A stretch of DNA of 64,000 nt from Oceanobacillus sp. Castelsardo (GCF_001659985.1 NZ_LYCS01000009.1:62001-126000), one strand, 5' to 3'. Shown: positions 8,303 to 16,910, counted from the stretch's first letter. Numbers and translations: made by a program. Notes: a model not told the origin generated them from the letters alone.

Positions 8303-9727
8303 TTACGAATGTCCGATAACAACTCGTTTATTCTTATTCGGTGATGGGCTTGTTTTGCCAACATTCCCCGGAACAAGAAACAGGATAGAGATTAAGGCAA
8401 GGGCAGCAAATATAACGTTCGTAATAATCCCAACCATAGCAGAAATATGAACGGAACTTACCGTAGCAACTGTACTGTACACCGTTGCAGATATGGCAAT
8501 CCCAAATGCATTCCCTAAAGAACTCGCCATTTTATAAATCCCGGACGCTTCCCCTACTTTATTGTCAGGTGCTGCTGAAACAGCTGTATCTGTTGAAGGC
8601 GTAGCGTACATCCCAAGACCTAAACCAAATAAAACGAATCCAACAAATACAATTATTGTATAAAGTAAATCTGGTAAAAAGGTTAATCCCATTACGGAAA
8701 CTCCAATTAATGTTACTATAGTTCCCCAAATCATTGGTTTTTTAGCACCGGTACGTTGCATAACTTTCTCACCGACGCGAATCATCGCAAGTACTGTTAC
8801 TAAATAACCTATGGATAGCATTCCAGATTGAAACGCGGTAAATCCACGACCTACTTGAACATACGTATTCGCCACAATTAAGGTACCCGCAACTGCATTT
8901 AATAAGAAATTCGATATAGTCGCACCAGTATACGGTTTACTTTTAAACAACTTAAAGTCAATCAGCGCATTACTTCTCTTTCCTTCATATCGTATAAACA
9001 CGATTATTCCAACGATGGCTACAGCAGCCAAAACAAGTGTTATTAAGCTTGTCCAGCCCAATGTTGCCCCTTGTGTTATAACGATATTGATTGCTAGCAT
9101 CGTAACGATAAAAATAGCTAACCCACCAAAATCGAATTTAAACTTACCTGTAGTTTCTGCTTTACTTTCGGGAACATCACGAATTAACCACATAGCGAGT
9201 AAGGCGAAAATGATAGAAAAAATAAAAATCCATTTCCAGCCCATATACGTAGCAATCGCACCACCAGCGAACGAGGTAATTCCTGATCCACCCCATGAAC
9301 CGATAGACCAATAACTAAGTGCCCGCTGCCTTTCTGCCCCTTCAAAATAAGCTTTCATTAACGCAATCGTAGCTGGCATAATACATGCAGCAGATAATCC
9401 TTGCAATACTCGCCCGACAATTAAAAGTACCGCTCCTTGAGCCAAAACGAGCGCTAACGAGCCAATAACACTTAGTATTAAACCAGCATAGGTGAGTTTC
9501 TTCCTTCCTATTCTATCTGCCATTCCACCCGCAACAACAATAAACATTCCGGAAAACAGCGAGGTCAAGCTAATAGCAATATTTAACACACCTAAGTCTA
9601 CACCTAAATCCGCTTGAACTGCAGGTACGATGTTTACCATTGCCTGAGCAAATAACCAAAATGTAATAACCCCAAACACAATACCGATAATCAATTTATT
9701 TGTACCTTGATAGGTTGAAGCTTCCAT
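8303..9727 (-). CDS. MFS drug/solute exporter, DHA2 14-helix type
   Basis: 474 aa from the ATG at 9727 (the TTG five codons upstream overlaps the GGAGG site). Major facilitator protein with about 14 hydrophobic segments. Motif A of the family is seen as GGMADRIGRKKL, and motif C-like GRVLQGLSAACIMPATIAL follows, as in QacA/LfrA-type proton-coupled exporters. It probably shares a transcript with the M20D amidohydrolase downstream; one possible reading is export of the acyl compound or its product, but this is inference only. Confidence 0.88.
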   Translation of the reverse strand: MEASTYQGTNKLIIGIVFGVITFWLFAQAMVNIVPAVQADLGVDLGVLNIAISLTSLFSGMFIVVAGGMADRIGRKKLTYAGLILSVIGSLALVLAQGAVLLIVGRVLQGLSAACIMPATIALMKAYFEGAERQRALSYWSIGSWGGSGITSFAGGAIATYMGWKWIFIFSIIFALLAMWLIRDVPESKAETTGKFKFDFGGLAIFIVTMLAINIVITQGATLGWTSLITLVLAAVAIVGIIVFIRYEGKRSNALIDFKLFKSKPYTGATISNFLLNAVAGTLIVANTYVQVGRGFTAFQSGMLSIGYLVTVLAMIRVGEKVMQRTGAKKPMIWGTIVTLIGVSVMGLTFLPDLLYTIIVFVGFVLFGLGLGMYATPSTDTAVSAAPDNKVGEASGIYKMASSLGNAFGIAISATVYSTVATVSSVHISAMVGIITNVIFAALALISILFLVPGNVGKTSPSPNKNKRVVIGHS

Positions 9728-9844
9728 CCATACAACCTCCAAAATTTATTATAGTAAAACGCATATGTTAGTATCTGCTATTTTGGTGATTATATTGGAT
9801 AAGCCGGTAAGTAAGATTTTCCACTCTTAATTAATATAAAAAGA

Positions 9845-9871
9845 AGGTGAGACCAGTAATATGTCTCACCT
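9845..9871 (-). terminator. Terminator after the oxidoreductase gene
   Basis: 9-bp perfect stem AGGTGAGAC / GTCTCACCT with a 9-nt loop, just past the stop of the gene at 9880; A/T-rich flanks. Confidence 0.75.
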
Positions 9872-9879
9872 AATTATTA

Positions 9880-10875
9880 TTAATAAGTCCTATCTCCAAC
9901 CTGCAAAATAATCTTCCCAATATTGCGGTTATCTTCCATATATTGATGCGCTTTTGCAACTTCTTCGATTGAAAAGGCAGTATCGATAATAGGTTTTATG
10001 CTTCCACGTTCTAAATATGGCATAGCAATCTCTGCAAATTCTTTAGTTAAATTCGTCTTGTATTCATCATCTCTTGGGGTTAATAATGTTCCAGATAGCT
10101 GAACATACTTAGCCATTAATTCCATTAAATTCACTTTGTCCACAACACCACCACCGAGGACGCCAATTAACACCCATCTTCCTCCTTTATTGATGCTTGC
10201 TAGGTTTTTCTTCCAGTAACTAGCACCAATAAAATCTAAAATAACATCGACTCCTTTTCCATCTGTCACTTGTAAAATTTCCTCATCAAACGATTGTTCT
10301 TTATAATTGATTACTTTATCAGCACCAAGTTGTTTACAGAATTCCAGTTTCTCTTTGGAACCAGCCGTTACAATAACCTTTGCCTCAGAAATTTGTTTAG
10401 CCAACTGAATAGCAGCTGTACCTACTCCACTCGCACCAGCATGAATTAACACTGTTTCATGTTGCTTTAGTTTTCCAATCCAGTAAAGCGTTTGATACGC
10501 TGTTAGAAATACTTCCGGAATAGCCGCACCCTCCGCAAATGAAAAGTTACCTGGTATTTTTAATGCCCGGTTAGCCGGCATAACGGCATACTGTGCATAG
10601 CCCCCTCCATTTACTAGGCCCATAACTCGGTCACCTACTTGTAAGCGGCTTGTCCTAGAAGATTTCACAACTGTACCAGCCACTTCAACTCCCAATATTT
10701 CGTTATTGGCATAACCTGCTTTTCCCTCTCGAGTAACAATATCTGTACGATTTACAGCAGCAGCCTCGACTTTTATAAGTATCTCTCCATCCGATAAAAC
10801 TGGAATCGGTAATTCGGTTAATTCCAATTGTTCAGGTCCACCCGGCTTCTTGACAATAATTCCCTTCATTTTCAA
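9880..10875 (-). CDS. NAD(P)H quinone oxidoreductase-like MDR protein (PIG3 type)
   Basis: About 331 aa. Medium-chain dehydrogenase/reductase without the zinc-site cysteines, matching the quinone oxidoreductase/PIG3 group: GroES-like N-terminal half (PGGPEQLELTELPIP, VNRTDIVTREG, LGVEVAGTV, VGDRVMGLVNGGGYAQYA), then the Rossmann core with HAGASGVGTAAIQLAK and LGADKVINYKE. Likely NADPH-dependent reduction of quinones or reactive carbonyls. The start is uncertain: TTG 10875 is 8 bases from GGAG, whereas ATG 10869 is 14 bases away and ATG 10893 lies before it. It is transcribed away from the repeat array and IS256 element. Confidence 0.88.
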   Translation of the reverse strand: MKMKGIIVKKPGGPEQLELTELPIPVLSDGEILIKVEAAAVNRTDIVTREGKAGYANNEILGVEVAGTVVKSSRTSRLQVGDRVMGLVNGGGYAQYAVMPANRALKIPGNFSFAEGAAIPEVFLTAYQTLYWIGKLKQHETVLIHAGASGVGTAAIQLAKQISEAKVIVTAGSKEKLEFCKQLGADKVINYKEQSFDEEILQVTDGKGVDVILDFIGASYWKKNLASINKGGRWVLIGVLGGGVVDKVNLMELMAKYVQLSGTLLTPRDDEYKTNLTKEFAEIAMPYLERGSIKPIIDTAFSIEEVAKAHQYMEDNRNIGKIILQVGDRTY

Positions 10876-11069
10876 TTGCAATTCTCCTTTCATTTTTCAA
10901 TTAAAAACATACAAAAACTCAAATCTGTCTATTTCACCCTTTTTATAAAACTATACTTAAATCATTGGATTATTTGCAAGTTAAACCATTTATAAGAAAC
11001 GATATAGAAGAGGTTGAATGCCTGATATTAAATAATGTTATTAATACTCCCAAATTATCATTCTTCTCT

Positions 11070-11147
11070 CTCGGGTGACTATCTTCATTTTTCCTCTCAA
11101 GTCGACCGTAAGAACCAGTCTCTCGGTTGACTTTTTCCTTTTTCCCT
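11070..11147. repeat. 52-bp tandem repeat array, left part (split by IS256)
   Basis: Units start with CTCGG(G/T)TGAC at 11070 and 11122, exactly 52 bp apart. The second unit is cut after 26 bp by the IS256 element; its other 26 bp resume at 12731. Each unit carries inverted GAGTCGACCG-like and CGGTTGACT-like arms. Confidence 0.85.
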
Positions 11148-11242
11148 AGTCAAGTCCATATTTGTGTGTAAAAGTACATTTCCGACCAAAATATTATTAA
11201 AGTGAAATCTAAGTACCAGATCAAGCCACAGCTATGCTGCTT

Positions 11243-11418
11243 GCCGTTGACTGTAGCGCCCGATTCTTAGTATTTGCTGGAAGGGGACGGGGCCCCGCCA
11301 GCAGATGCTTAGAATCGATTTATCCGTGTTACAATTTAGAGAAGGATGCCCCGTAAAGGGTGTTTTTTAGCCATCCTTTGACAGCACCACTAACACGGAT
11401 AAAAGTAAAGTCAATGGT
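11243..11418 (-). ncRNA. Structured element inside IS256, downstream of the transposase
   Basis: No coding potential. Nested inverted repeats form a closed fold: an outer 10-bp stem with two G-T pairs (11243-11252 with 11409-11418); a hairpin with CGATTCT/AGAATCG (11261-11267, 11311-11317) continuing to TGCTGG/CCAGCA (11275-11280, 11298-11303) and a GGGG/CCCC tip; and a perfect 13-bp stem (11319-11331 with 11391-11403) enclosing AAGGATG/CATCCTT (11342-11348, 11372-11378). It would be transcribed as the 3' tail of the transposase mRNA. Whether it acts as RNA or as DNA is unknown; I do not recognise it as a known family. Confidence 0.5.
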
Positions 11419-11439
11419 GGCGTTATTCGAGTAAAGCTC

Positions 11440-12624
11440 CTAATCGTCTTCGTATTTGTCATAATTCTTAAAGTATTGTTTATTCTCCCAATCCTTATCA
11501 ATGTTCATAAGTACAGAACCGATTATTCGAATAGCTGATTGATCATTTGGAAAGATAGAAATTACCTTTTCTCTTCTGCGTATTTCCCTATTTACACGTT
11601 CTAACATATTAGTAGTTCTCAAATGTTTATGATATTTTAGTGGGTGGGCATGGTATTGCATCACATCTTCAAACCCTGAATCTAACAATTTTATCGCCTT
11701 TTCAAGGCTTTTTGTATTTTGGTATTTATCCATAAAACGTTCCTTTAGTTCATTGGCATGCTTACGTTTGGATGTTCTGAAAATAGCCTTAAGATCATCC
11801 TTGACTTCTTCCATATTCTTTTTAGGCATCGTATCAATGATATTTCGTAAAAAATGAACTGCACATCTTTGCCAAGAAGTACCTAAAAATGTTTGTTTAA
11901 TAGCTTTAACTAAACCAGCATGAGCATCAGAGATAATCATTTTTGGTGAATGAATACCACGAGATTTTAGGTACTCGAAAAAGCTAGACCAGCATTCCTT
12001 AGATTCTTTATGATCAATTTTCAAGCCAATGATTTCCCTGTACCCTCTTTCATTTACACCACAAGCAATATAAACCCCTTTGGAAACCACACGCCTACCT
12101 TCTCGAACCTTGATATACATAGCATCTACGTAAATATAGGGGTAGTAATAGACATTCAGTGGTCGACTTTTCCACTCATTAACAATTGGATCCAGTGCCT
12201 TCGTAATTTCTGACACAAAGGACTTCGAAACTTTCTTTCCACACAACTCCTCTACGATATTAGATACTTTACGCGTTGAGACGCCATTAATAACCATCTC
12301 CATCATGGATATGATTAATGCCTGGTCATATCGCTCGTATCTCTTAAAGGCTGTCGGTGAAAATTCCCCATCTCTCGTACGAGGGACTTTTAATTTAAGT
12401 GAGCCAGCACCTGTGATTAACTCACGTTCATAGTAACCATTCCGATACCCTTTGCGATTACTAGTTCTTTCATGAGAGAGAGCATTAATATATTCGTCCC
12501 TTTCCTTTTCCATTAATGAATTCAAAATTAAGGCCAGGGAAGATTTTACAGGGGATTCTAGAGAACTATTTTCAACTTTCTCTTTTAGGTCTTCCAAATT
12601 TATAGTAATATTAATCTGGGTCAT
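11440..12624 (-). CDS. IS256-family transposase
   Basis: 394 aa, full length for a Mutator/IS256-type DDE transposase. The N-terminal part carries SNRKGYRNGYYER and LKVPRTRDGEFSP. The catalytic triad regions are seen as YVDAMYIKV (first Asp), IISDAHAGL (second Asp) and TTNMLERVNREIRRR (Glu); the CAVHFLRN segment is the typical insertion-domain neighbour of the second Asp. The start ATG follows GGAGG. No frameshift or stop, so the element could be active. Codon use is like that of the neighbours. Confidence 0.96.
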   Translation of the reverse strand: MTQINITINLEDLKEKVENSSLESPVKSSLALILNSLMEKERDEYINALSHERTSNRKGYRNGYYERELITGAGSLKLKVPRTRDGEFSPTAFKRYERYDQALIISMMEMVINGVSTRKVSNIVEELCGKKVSKSFVSEITKALDPIVNEWKSRPLNVYYYPYIYVDAMYIKVREGRRVVSKGVYIACGVNERGYREIIGLKIDHKESKECWSSFFEYLKSRGIHSPKMIISDAHAGLVKAIKQTFLGTSWQRCAVHFLRNIIDTMPKKNMEEVKDDLKAIFRTSKRKHANELKERFMDKYQNTKSLEKAIKLLDSGFEDVMQYHAHPLKYHKHLRTTNMLERVNREIRRREKVISIFPNDQSAIRIIGSVLMNIDKDWENKQYFKNYDKYEDD

Positions 12625-12730
12625 CTTTTCATACCTCCATGTTTTATTTTCTTGGTCGAAAACATTGTAACATGGGTCATGAAAGATGACCTTTCTTTTT
12701 ACACAATTATATGGACTTTATCTTTTCCCT

Positions 12731-13010
12731 CTCAAGTCGACCGTGAGTGCCTCTATCTCGGTTGACTACTTCTACTTTTTCTCTCGAGTCGACCGTGAGA
12801 ACCTCTATCTCGGTTGACTACTCCTACATCTCCTCTCGAGTCGACCGTGAGAACCTCTATCTCGGTTGACTACTCCTACATCTCCTCTCGAGTCGACCGT
12901 GAGAACCTCTATCTCGGTTGACTACTCCTACTTTTCCTCTCGAGTCGACCGTGAGAACCAGTCTCTCGGTTGACTTCCTCCATTTTCCCTCTCGAGTCAA
13001 CCGTGATAAC
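12731..13010. repeat. 52-bp tandem repeat array, right part
   Basis: CTCGGTTGAC recurs at 12757, 12809, 12861, 12913 and 12965, exactly 52 bp apart. Units are nearly identical and have no unique spacers. Each has GAGTCGACCG and CGGTTGACT arms that can pair within or between units. With the two units left of the IS element the array had about seven copies. It lies in the divergent gap between the oxidoreductase and the EamA transporter; two short reading frames across it (12909-13157) are repeat artefacts. The bases 13011-13212 hold nothing clear except the upstream region of the EamA gene. Confidence 0.88.
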
Positions 13011-13212
13011 ACTTATCTGATCATTTCTTCGGTGATTTCCCATTCCATGATCCGTGTTACCCTTCACCTCAAAACATTGATACACCACTATATTCGGTTT
13101 CATAGGTATTACCAATAAAGGAATGATATAAACTAGGTAAATCGGTATACAGAACATATTATTTAGTCTAAAATAAATAGGTTAATCTTAATTTATAGGA
13201 GAATTACAAAAT

Positions 13213-14100
13213 ATGTTAAAGGCTTATGCTTGGCTTACCTTTTGTGTTATTGTGTGGGGAAGTAATTTTGTATTTGGAAAGATATTAGTTCAATATTTCT
13301 CCCCTTCCCTGCTAACTTCATTAAGACTTTTATTTATTGTCCTCTTTTTGGTGGGGTTAGCAATTTACAAGAAACATTTAAAAGCACTTCATAAAAAAGA
13401 CATAGTTGCCATTTCTGCTCTCGGAATTATTAGCGTTTTCATTAATCAATGGTCATTCTTTTTTGGATTACAAACGGCTGACCCTACAACATCTGCATTA
13501 ATTTTGGCAACTACCCCTATCTTAGCAGGCGTTCTAGCAGCTATTTTTTTAAAGGAAAAGTTAACGATTCGAACGTTGATAGGATCTTTTATTGCGATAA
13601 TAGGGATTTATTTTGTTGTTACAAAAGGGGATTTATCTTCTTTGAATATTGACAAAGGCATTATATGGATTGTTGTAACAATGATTACATTTGCTTTTAT
13701 GATCCTTATGACAAAAGTTCTTTCCAATAGAATAGACCCGCTAACCATAACGTTATATTCGAATATAGTTGGATTTATAGTCTCCATTCCTTTTGCTTTT
13801 TTACTGGATAATCCACTTCGAATTAGTGGGGACATTTCTGACTGGGCTTTTCTTATTGGAACAGCAGTTGTTGTTCATGGTATAGCGACTCTTTTATGGA
13901 ATTACAACATACGGTACGTCGATGCTTCTAAAGCTTCTATCTTATCTAATCTAGAGCCCTTTGTAGCAATGATTATGGGATTACTTCTACTATTCAAACC
14001 GATTACTGGAATAGAGATTGTGGGCTCGATATTTATTGTGAGTGGGGTCATCTTTTCCACTTACCAATCGAAGGAACAGAAGCGTAAGCGCCCTGTTTAG
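13213..14100 (+). CDS. EamA/DMT-family transporter
   Basis: 295 aa with about ten hydrophobic segments and the two EamA repeats of the drug/metabolite transporter superfamily (first half to about residue 140 with FCVIVWGSNFVFGK and the ATTPILAGVLAAIFLKEKL motif; second half starting GIIWIVVTMITFAF and ending with NLEPFVAMIMGLLLLF). Substrate unknown. The start follows GGAG. The last residues, KRKRPV, and the stop codon are encoded by the edge of a dispersed intergenic repeat (from about 14082), so the original C-terminus may have been changed by repeat insertion. Confidence 0.9.
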   Translation: MLKAYAWLTFCVIVWGSNFVFGKILVQYFSPSLLTSLRLLFIVLFLVGLAIYKKHLKALHKKDIVAISALGIISVFINQWSFFFGLQTADPTTSALILATTPILAGVLAAIFLKEKLTIRTLIGSFIAIIGIYFVVTKGDLSSLNIDKGIIWIVVTMITFAFMILMTKVLSNRIDPLTITLYSNIVGFIVSIPFAFLLDNPLRISGDISDWAFLIGTAVVVHGIATLLWNYNIRYVDASKASILSNLEPFVAMIMGLLLLFKPITGIEIVGSIFIVSGVIFSTYQSKEQKRKRPV

Positions 14101-14115
14101 CGACGTACGGACTGC
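14082..14115. repeat. Dispersed intergenic repeat, left-half copy (B)
   Basis: AAGCGTAAGCGCCCTGTTTAG followed by CGACGTACGGACTG matches, in reverse complement, the end of the fuller copy at 43451-43604. It provides the last codons and the stop of the EamA transporter gene. Confidence 0.75.
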
Positions 14116-14280
14116 GCCTGGTCATGCCAGGTGGTCCGATGTTGCCCCGACATTCCCCTGGCGGAGGAGATAGATAATGCTATCCCTTGTCCGAAGGCGA
14201 TTCATCTCCCACCTACTCACTGAGACTATTGCATTTCACATTCCTTGAAGTGGGAATCTTCTCGCCTAAAACGAAAAAAT
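14112..14280 (-). other. Dense cluster of hairpins, unclassified
   Basis: No gene. Read on the minus strand, many paired segments occur in about 170 nt: GGCGA..GATTC with GAATC..GCC and CCCAC with GTGGG; GGATAG with CTATC; CCAGG with CCTGG enclosing ATGT/ACAT; and CGGAC..CCTGG with CCAGG..GTCCG. GC content is clearly above the surroundings. It resembles a structured RNA or the non-coding end of a lost mobile element (for example an IS200/IS605 derivative), but no transposase remnant is visible. Confidence 0.4.
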
Positions 14281-14364
14281 GGGCTAGAAAATTATCTACG
14301 TGTCTACAACATTTCGGATTATGAACGTAAGATATAGTACCCCTTCAAAAGGAGGTGCTAAAAT

Positions 14365-14478
14365 ATGAGTGAAGTTGCAGGCGGATACGGAGCGGGATTC
14401 GCTCTAATTGTTGTGCTGTTTATTCTCCTAATCATTGTTGGCGCATCAGGCTATGTAGGCGGTTTTGGTGGTTACTAA
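14365..14478 (+). CDS. YjcZ-family sporulation mini-protein
   Basis: 37 aa: MSEVAGGYGAG, one hydrophobic helix ([20 protein letters not shown]), and GGFGGY at the end. Strong AAGGAGGTG ribosome site 8 bases before the ATG. Paralogue of the 35-aa protein at 6048, with the same head, helix and Gly/Tyr tail. Followed by a strong terminator, so it is a single-gene unit. Confidence 0.87.
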   Translation: MSEVAGGYGAGFALIVVLFILLIIVGASGYVGGFGGY

Positions 14479-14532
14479 GGGTGAATCAAACCCGGAGCAA
14501 TAAAACCATTTTAGTAATAGAAAAGTAATATA

Positions 14533-14570
14533 AAATAAGCCTCCTTTCCAAAATGGAAGGAGGCTTATTT
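14533..14570 (+). terminator. Terminator after yjcZ-like gene
   Basis: Stem AAATAAGCCTCCTT / AAGGAGGCTTATTT with a short AT-rich loop; T run at the 3' end. Confidence 0.85.
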
Positions 14571-14706
14571 CGTTTGTAAGACCTTACATAAAGATAACAA
14601 GGATAAGCAGCATTACTTTAATTTTCTAGGTTCAAAATTCACTTTTACATAGTTAACACTTATATGGAAATAATAAGAAAAAATTTATGATAATAGGAGT
14701 GTATAA

Positions 14707-15612
14707 ATGGAGGGGCAAAATTTAACTTTAGAGAATGTAAGTACTATTGTAGCCGCTATAATAGTCGGGACTTTAGCAAGGGTTTGGCTTTTAAAAGAAG
14801 ATTATAGACAGTATCCAAGTTATCCAAATGGATATCTCATTCACATTATTACTGGTTTTGTTGCCTCTGCCTTGGGAGCAGTTGCGATACCTGCATTAAT
14901 GAGCAAGAATTTCGTTGCCGTTACCTTTTTAACGTTAGCACTTCAACAATTTAGAGATGTGAGAAAGATGGAGAAAGAAAGTTTAACTGATTTAGAAAAT
15001 ACAGAGTATACATACCGTGGGACGGCTTATATTGATGGAATTGCAAAAACATTTGAATCACGAAATTATATTGCATTTGTTACTGCATTTTTTGTATCTT
15101 TAACCATTACCATCGTACCATTAAACATATGGGTTAATATTATTGCGGGTATTATAGTGGGAATAGCCATTGTATCTTATTTGAAAAATTTTACAAAAGG
15201 AAAAAGTATTGGAGATATTGCTCAAGTCAAAGAAGGTAAAGTAGAAGTTAAAAATTCAAGTCTTTATGTGGATGGTATTTTTGTTAGTAATCTTTTAGGA
15301 ACGGATAACGCGGAAAAGTTATTCAAAGAGGAAGGTTTAGCTGTTGTCATTTATCCTAATGAAAATCATTATCGTATCAACCTAGATAACTTTGGTCAAC
15401 GCCAGGCCGCCCTGTTCGAAGCAACAAGAGCTCTTGGTAATAAACGTTATAATTTTACAAGAAAAGACTATGAACAGGGACGAATTGTGATTACCCTTGT
15501 TCCAATTAAACAAGATATTGATGCTCTTATTGAGGTTGTTAAAAAATGCCCATTGCTTGAGAGTACTAAGAAGTCCCATAGTGTTATGAAAACAAACTTG
15601 AAGGGAGAGTAG
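14707..15612 (+). CDS. YIEGIA-family membrane protein
   Basis: 301 aa. N-terminal half with about four membrane helices and the signature motif of the family in variant form, AYIDGIAKTFESRNY (about residues 102-116). The C-terminal half (from about residue 165) is a soluble domain with two similar alpha/beta segments. The YIEGIA family occurs in spore-forming Firmicutes and is linked with sporulation; the mechanism is not known to me. The next gene, 6 bases downstream, is the small partner protein usually found with it. The ATG is preceded by AGGAG. Confidence 0.85.
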   Translation: MEGQNLTLENVSTIVAAIIVGTLARVWLLKEDYRQYPSYPNGYLIHIITGFVASALGAVAIPALMSKNFVAVTFLTLALQQFRDVRKMEKESLTDLENTEYTYRGTAYIDGIAKTFESRNYIAFVTAFFVSLTITIVPLNIWVNIIAGIIVGIAIVSYLKNFTKGKSIGDIAQVKEGKVEVKNSSLYVDGIFVSNLLGTDNAEKLFKEEGLAVVIYPNENHYRINLDNFGQRQAALFEATRALGNKRYNFTRKDYEQGRIVITLVPIKQDIDALIEVVKKCPLLESTKKSHSVMKTNLKGE

Positions 15613-15618
15613 TAAAAT

Positions 15619-15825
15619 ATGGGAAGAGAAGCATCCATGAAACCTGATTATAGGATTATAGCATATGTAACAAGAGAAAAAGAACGAGTAATAACGAGTA
15701 ATTGCCTGGCCTTATACGCTGAATCTGAAGAAGCCTCGAAAGAAATGACAGTTGATATAGCAAAGGCAATGAAAGCAGACGTTGTACAAATAACGAATGG
15801 AGATTATATGATCATACGTGTTTAA
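15619..15825 (+). CDS. Small partner (capping subunit) of YIEGIA protein
   Basis: 68 aa, starting just after the YIEGIA stop with GGGAGAG in the end of that gene, so translation is probably coupled. Compact alpha/beta protein (YRIIAYVTREKERVIT... ADVVQITNGDYMIIRV) without membrane segments. Its place directly after the YIEGIA gene matches the usual two-gene unit of spore formers in which this protein is called the capping complex subunit. Function otherwise unknown. Confidence 0.75.
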   Translation: MGREASMKPDYRIIAYVTREKERVITSNCLALYAESEEASKEMTVDIAKAMKADVVQITNGDYMIIRV

Positions 15826-15881
15826 ACCTCCACTTTAAATATATAGAACTCGCTAGTACTAAGTGAATACCCTAGATATAA

Positions 15882-15920
15882 ATAAGCCCCGTTTATCAAA
15901 ATTGATAAGACAGGGCTTGT
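15882..15920. terminator. Bidirectional terminator
   Basis: Stem ATAAGCCCCGTTTATC / GATAAGACAGGGCTTGT with one mismatch between the converging YIEGIA pair and the MBL hydrolase gene. Confidence 0.8.
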
Positions 15921-15927
15921 TTGTTAA

Positions 15928-16785
15928 TTAGTGTAAATTTTTATCTACATATTTCCCATAATCTGGAATAGCTATACTTTCAAAATGAAGAACTAATTTT
16001 TCCAGATTCTCGGATAGTTCCTCACCAGACATCGGCAACCCATGGCCAGTAACTGCAACTGATGGATTCAACGCTGCTAATTTTTTAACCGATTCCTTTG
16101 CGGCTTTCCAATCTGTAGTCAAATATCGTGGTGGTCCACTTATTTCCTGTTCTTGTGTTAAAACTTTATATAAATATTCTTGTTTTACTGTAATAAATGC
16201 ATCCCCTGCAATTAATGCTCTATCTTTTTCTCTAAAGAGGGAAACGTGTCCCGGTGCATGTCCAGGTGTATGAATCCAACGAAATTCAGGCATATACGGA
16301 ACTGTTCCATCGGAAGGAAGCATTTCAATATGATTTCCTAAGTCAATCGGTTCATTTGGAAACATTGGTGACATTTTTGAGACCATACCACCTTCTACTG
16401 TTGGGTCTGGCTCAGGATATGCCTTCTGACCTGTTAAAAAAGGCATTTCTAATTCATGTGCATAAACCGGCACTTGCCAATGGTCAACCAAATCAATAAC
16501 AGCCCCAACATGATCAAAATGGCCGTGTGTTAAAATGATAGCTTTTGGACGACTGTTTTCACCAAATCGTTCTTCTGTAGTAGAAATAATTTCCTTAGCT
16601 GAATGTGGCATTCCTGTATCAACTAAAACGAAATCGCTTGATTCGGGTTTTCCAACTAAATGAATGTTAACAATTTGGACTGTGTGACAATATAAATCCG
16701 GTAATACTTCTATCCCCATTCCACTTTGTATGGACGTTGTAGGTATATATTTATAATCACTACCGTAATTCATTTCTTGATCCAT
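15928..16785 (-). CDS. MBL-fold metallo-hydrolase
   Basis: 285 aa. Metallo-beta-lactamase fold with the zinc motif THGHFDHVGA (HxHxDH, about residues 85-94), later ligands in HTPGHAPGHVSLF and GDAFITVK, and the final VTGHGLPMS histidine. Such proteins hydrolyse esters, lactones or thioesters; the specific substrate cannot be read from sequence. An AQ-type N-terminus with SDFVLVDTGMPHSA is typical of the glyoxalase II-like subgroup. The ribosome site AGGAGG lies before the ATG. Next to the 52-bp repeat array. Confidence 0.9.
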   Translation of the reverse strand: MDQEMNYGSDYKYIPTTSIQSGMGIEVLPDLYCHTVQIVNIHLVGKPESSDFVLVDTGMPHSAKEIISTTEERFGENSRPKAIILTHGHFDHVGAVIDLVDHWQVPVYAHELEMPFLTGQKAYPEPDPTVEGGMVSKMSPMFPNEPIDLGNHIEMLPSDGTVPYMPEFRWIHTPGHAPGHVSLFREKDRALIAGDAFITVKQEYLYKVLTQEQEISGPPRYLTTDWKAAKESVKKLAALNPSVAVTGHGLPMSGEELSENLEKLVLHFESIAIPDYGKYVDKNLH

Positions 16786-16910
16786 TTATATTCCTCCTTT
16801 AGAATTCTTCTGTTCAAACGTATTGTTCCCACAGATGAGTAAAATACTTAAATACTCCCACCTTCCGAAAACTTCCATCCCAAATACGTTAATCCAGATT
16901 TTTGGCTGGA

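Larger units (their letters stand above)
11148..12722 (-). mobile_element. IS256-family insertion sequence, intact
   Basis: 1575 bp. The terminal inverted repeats are imperfect: 11148 onward has AAGTCCATAT then TTGTGTGTAAAA, and the right end read inward from 12722 has GATAAAGTCCATATAATTG. The 8-bp target duplication TTTTCCCT is at 11140-11147 and 12723-12730. Removing the element and one copy of the duplication restores a 52-bp repeat unit exactly (26 + 26 bp), which fixes both ends. It encodes one full transposase. It is longer than usual for the family because about 290 bp of non-coding, strongly folded sequence lies between the left end and the transposase stop. Confidence 0.93.

Noticed and set aside
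12909-13157. Short frames across the 52-bp array (both strands)
   Set aside because: Translations of repeats; period 52 is not a multiple of three and no start site is present.
14112-14280. Group II intron domain V
   Set aside because: No AGC/CGT catalytic-triad type domain V hairpin and no intron ORF.
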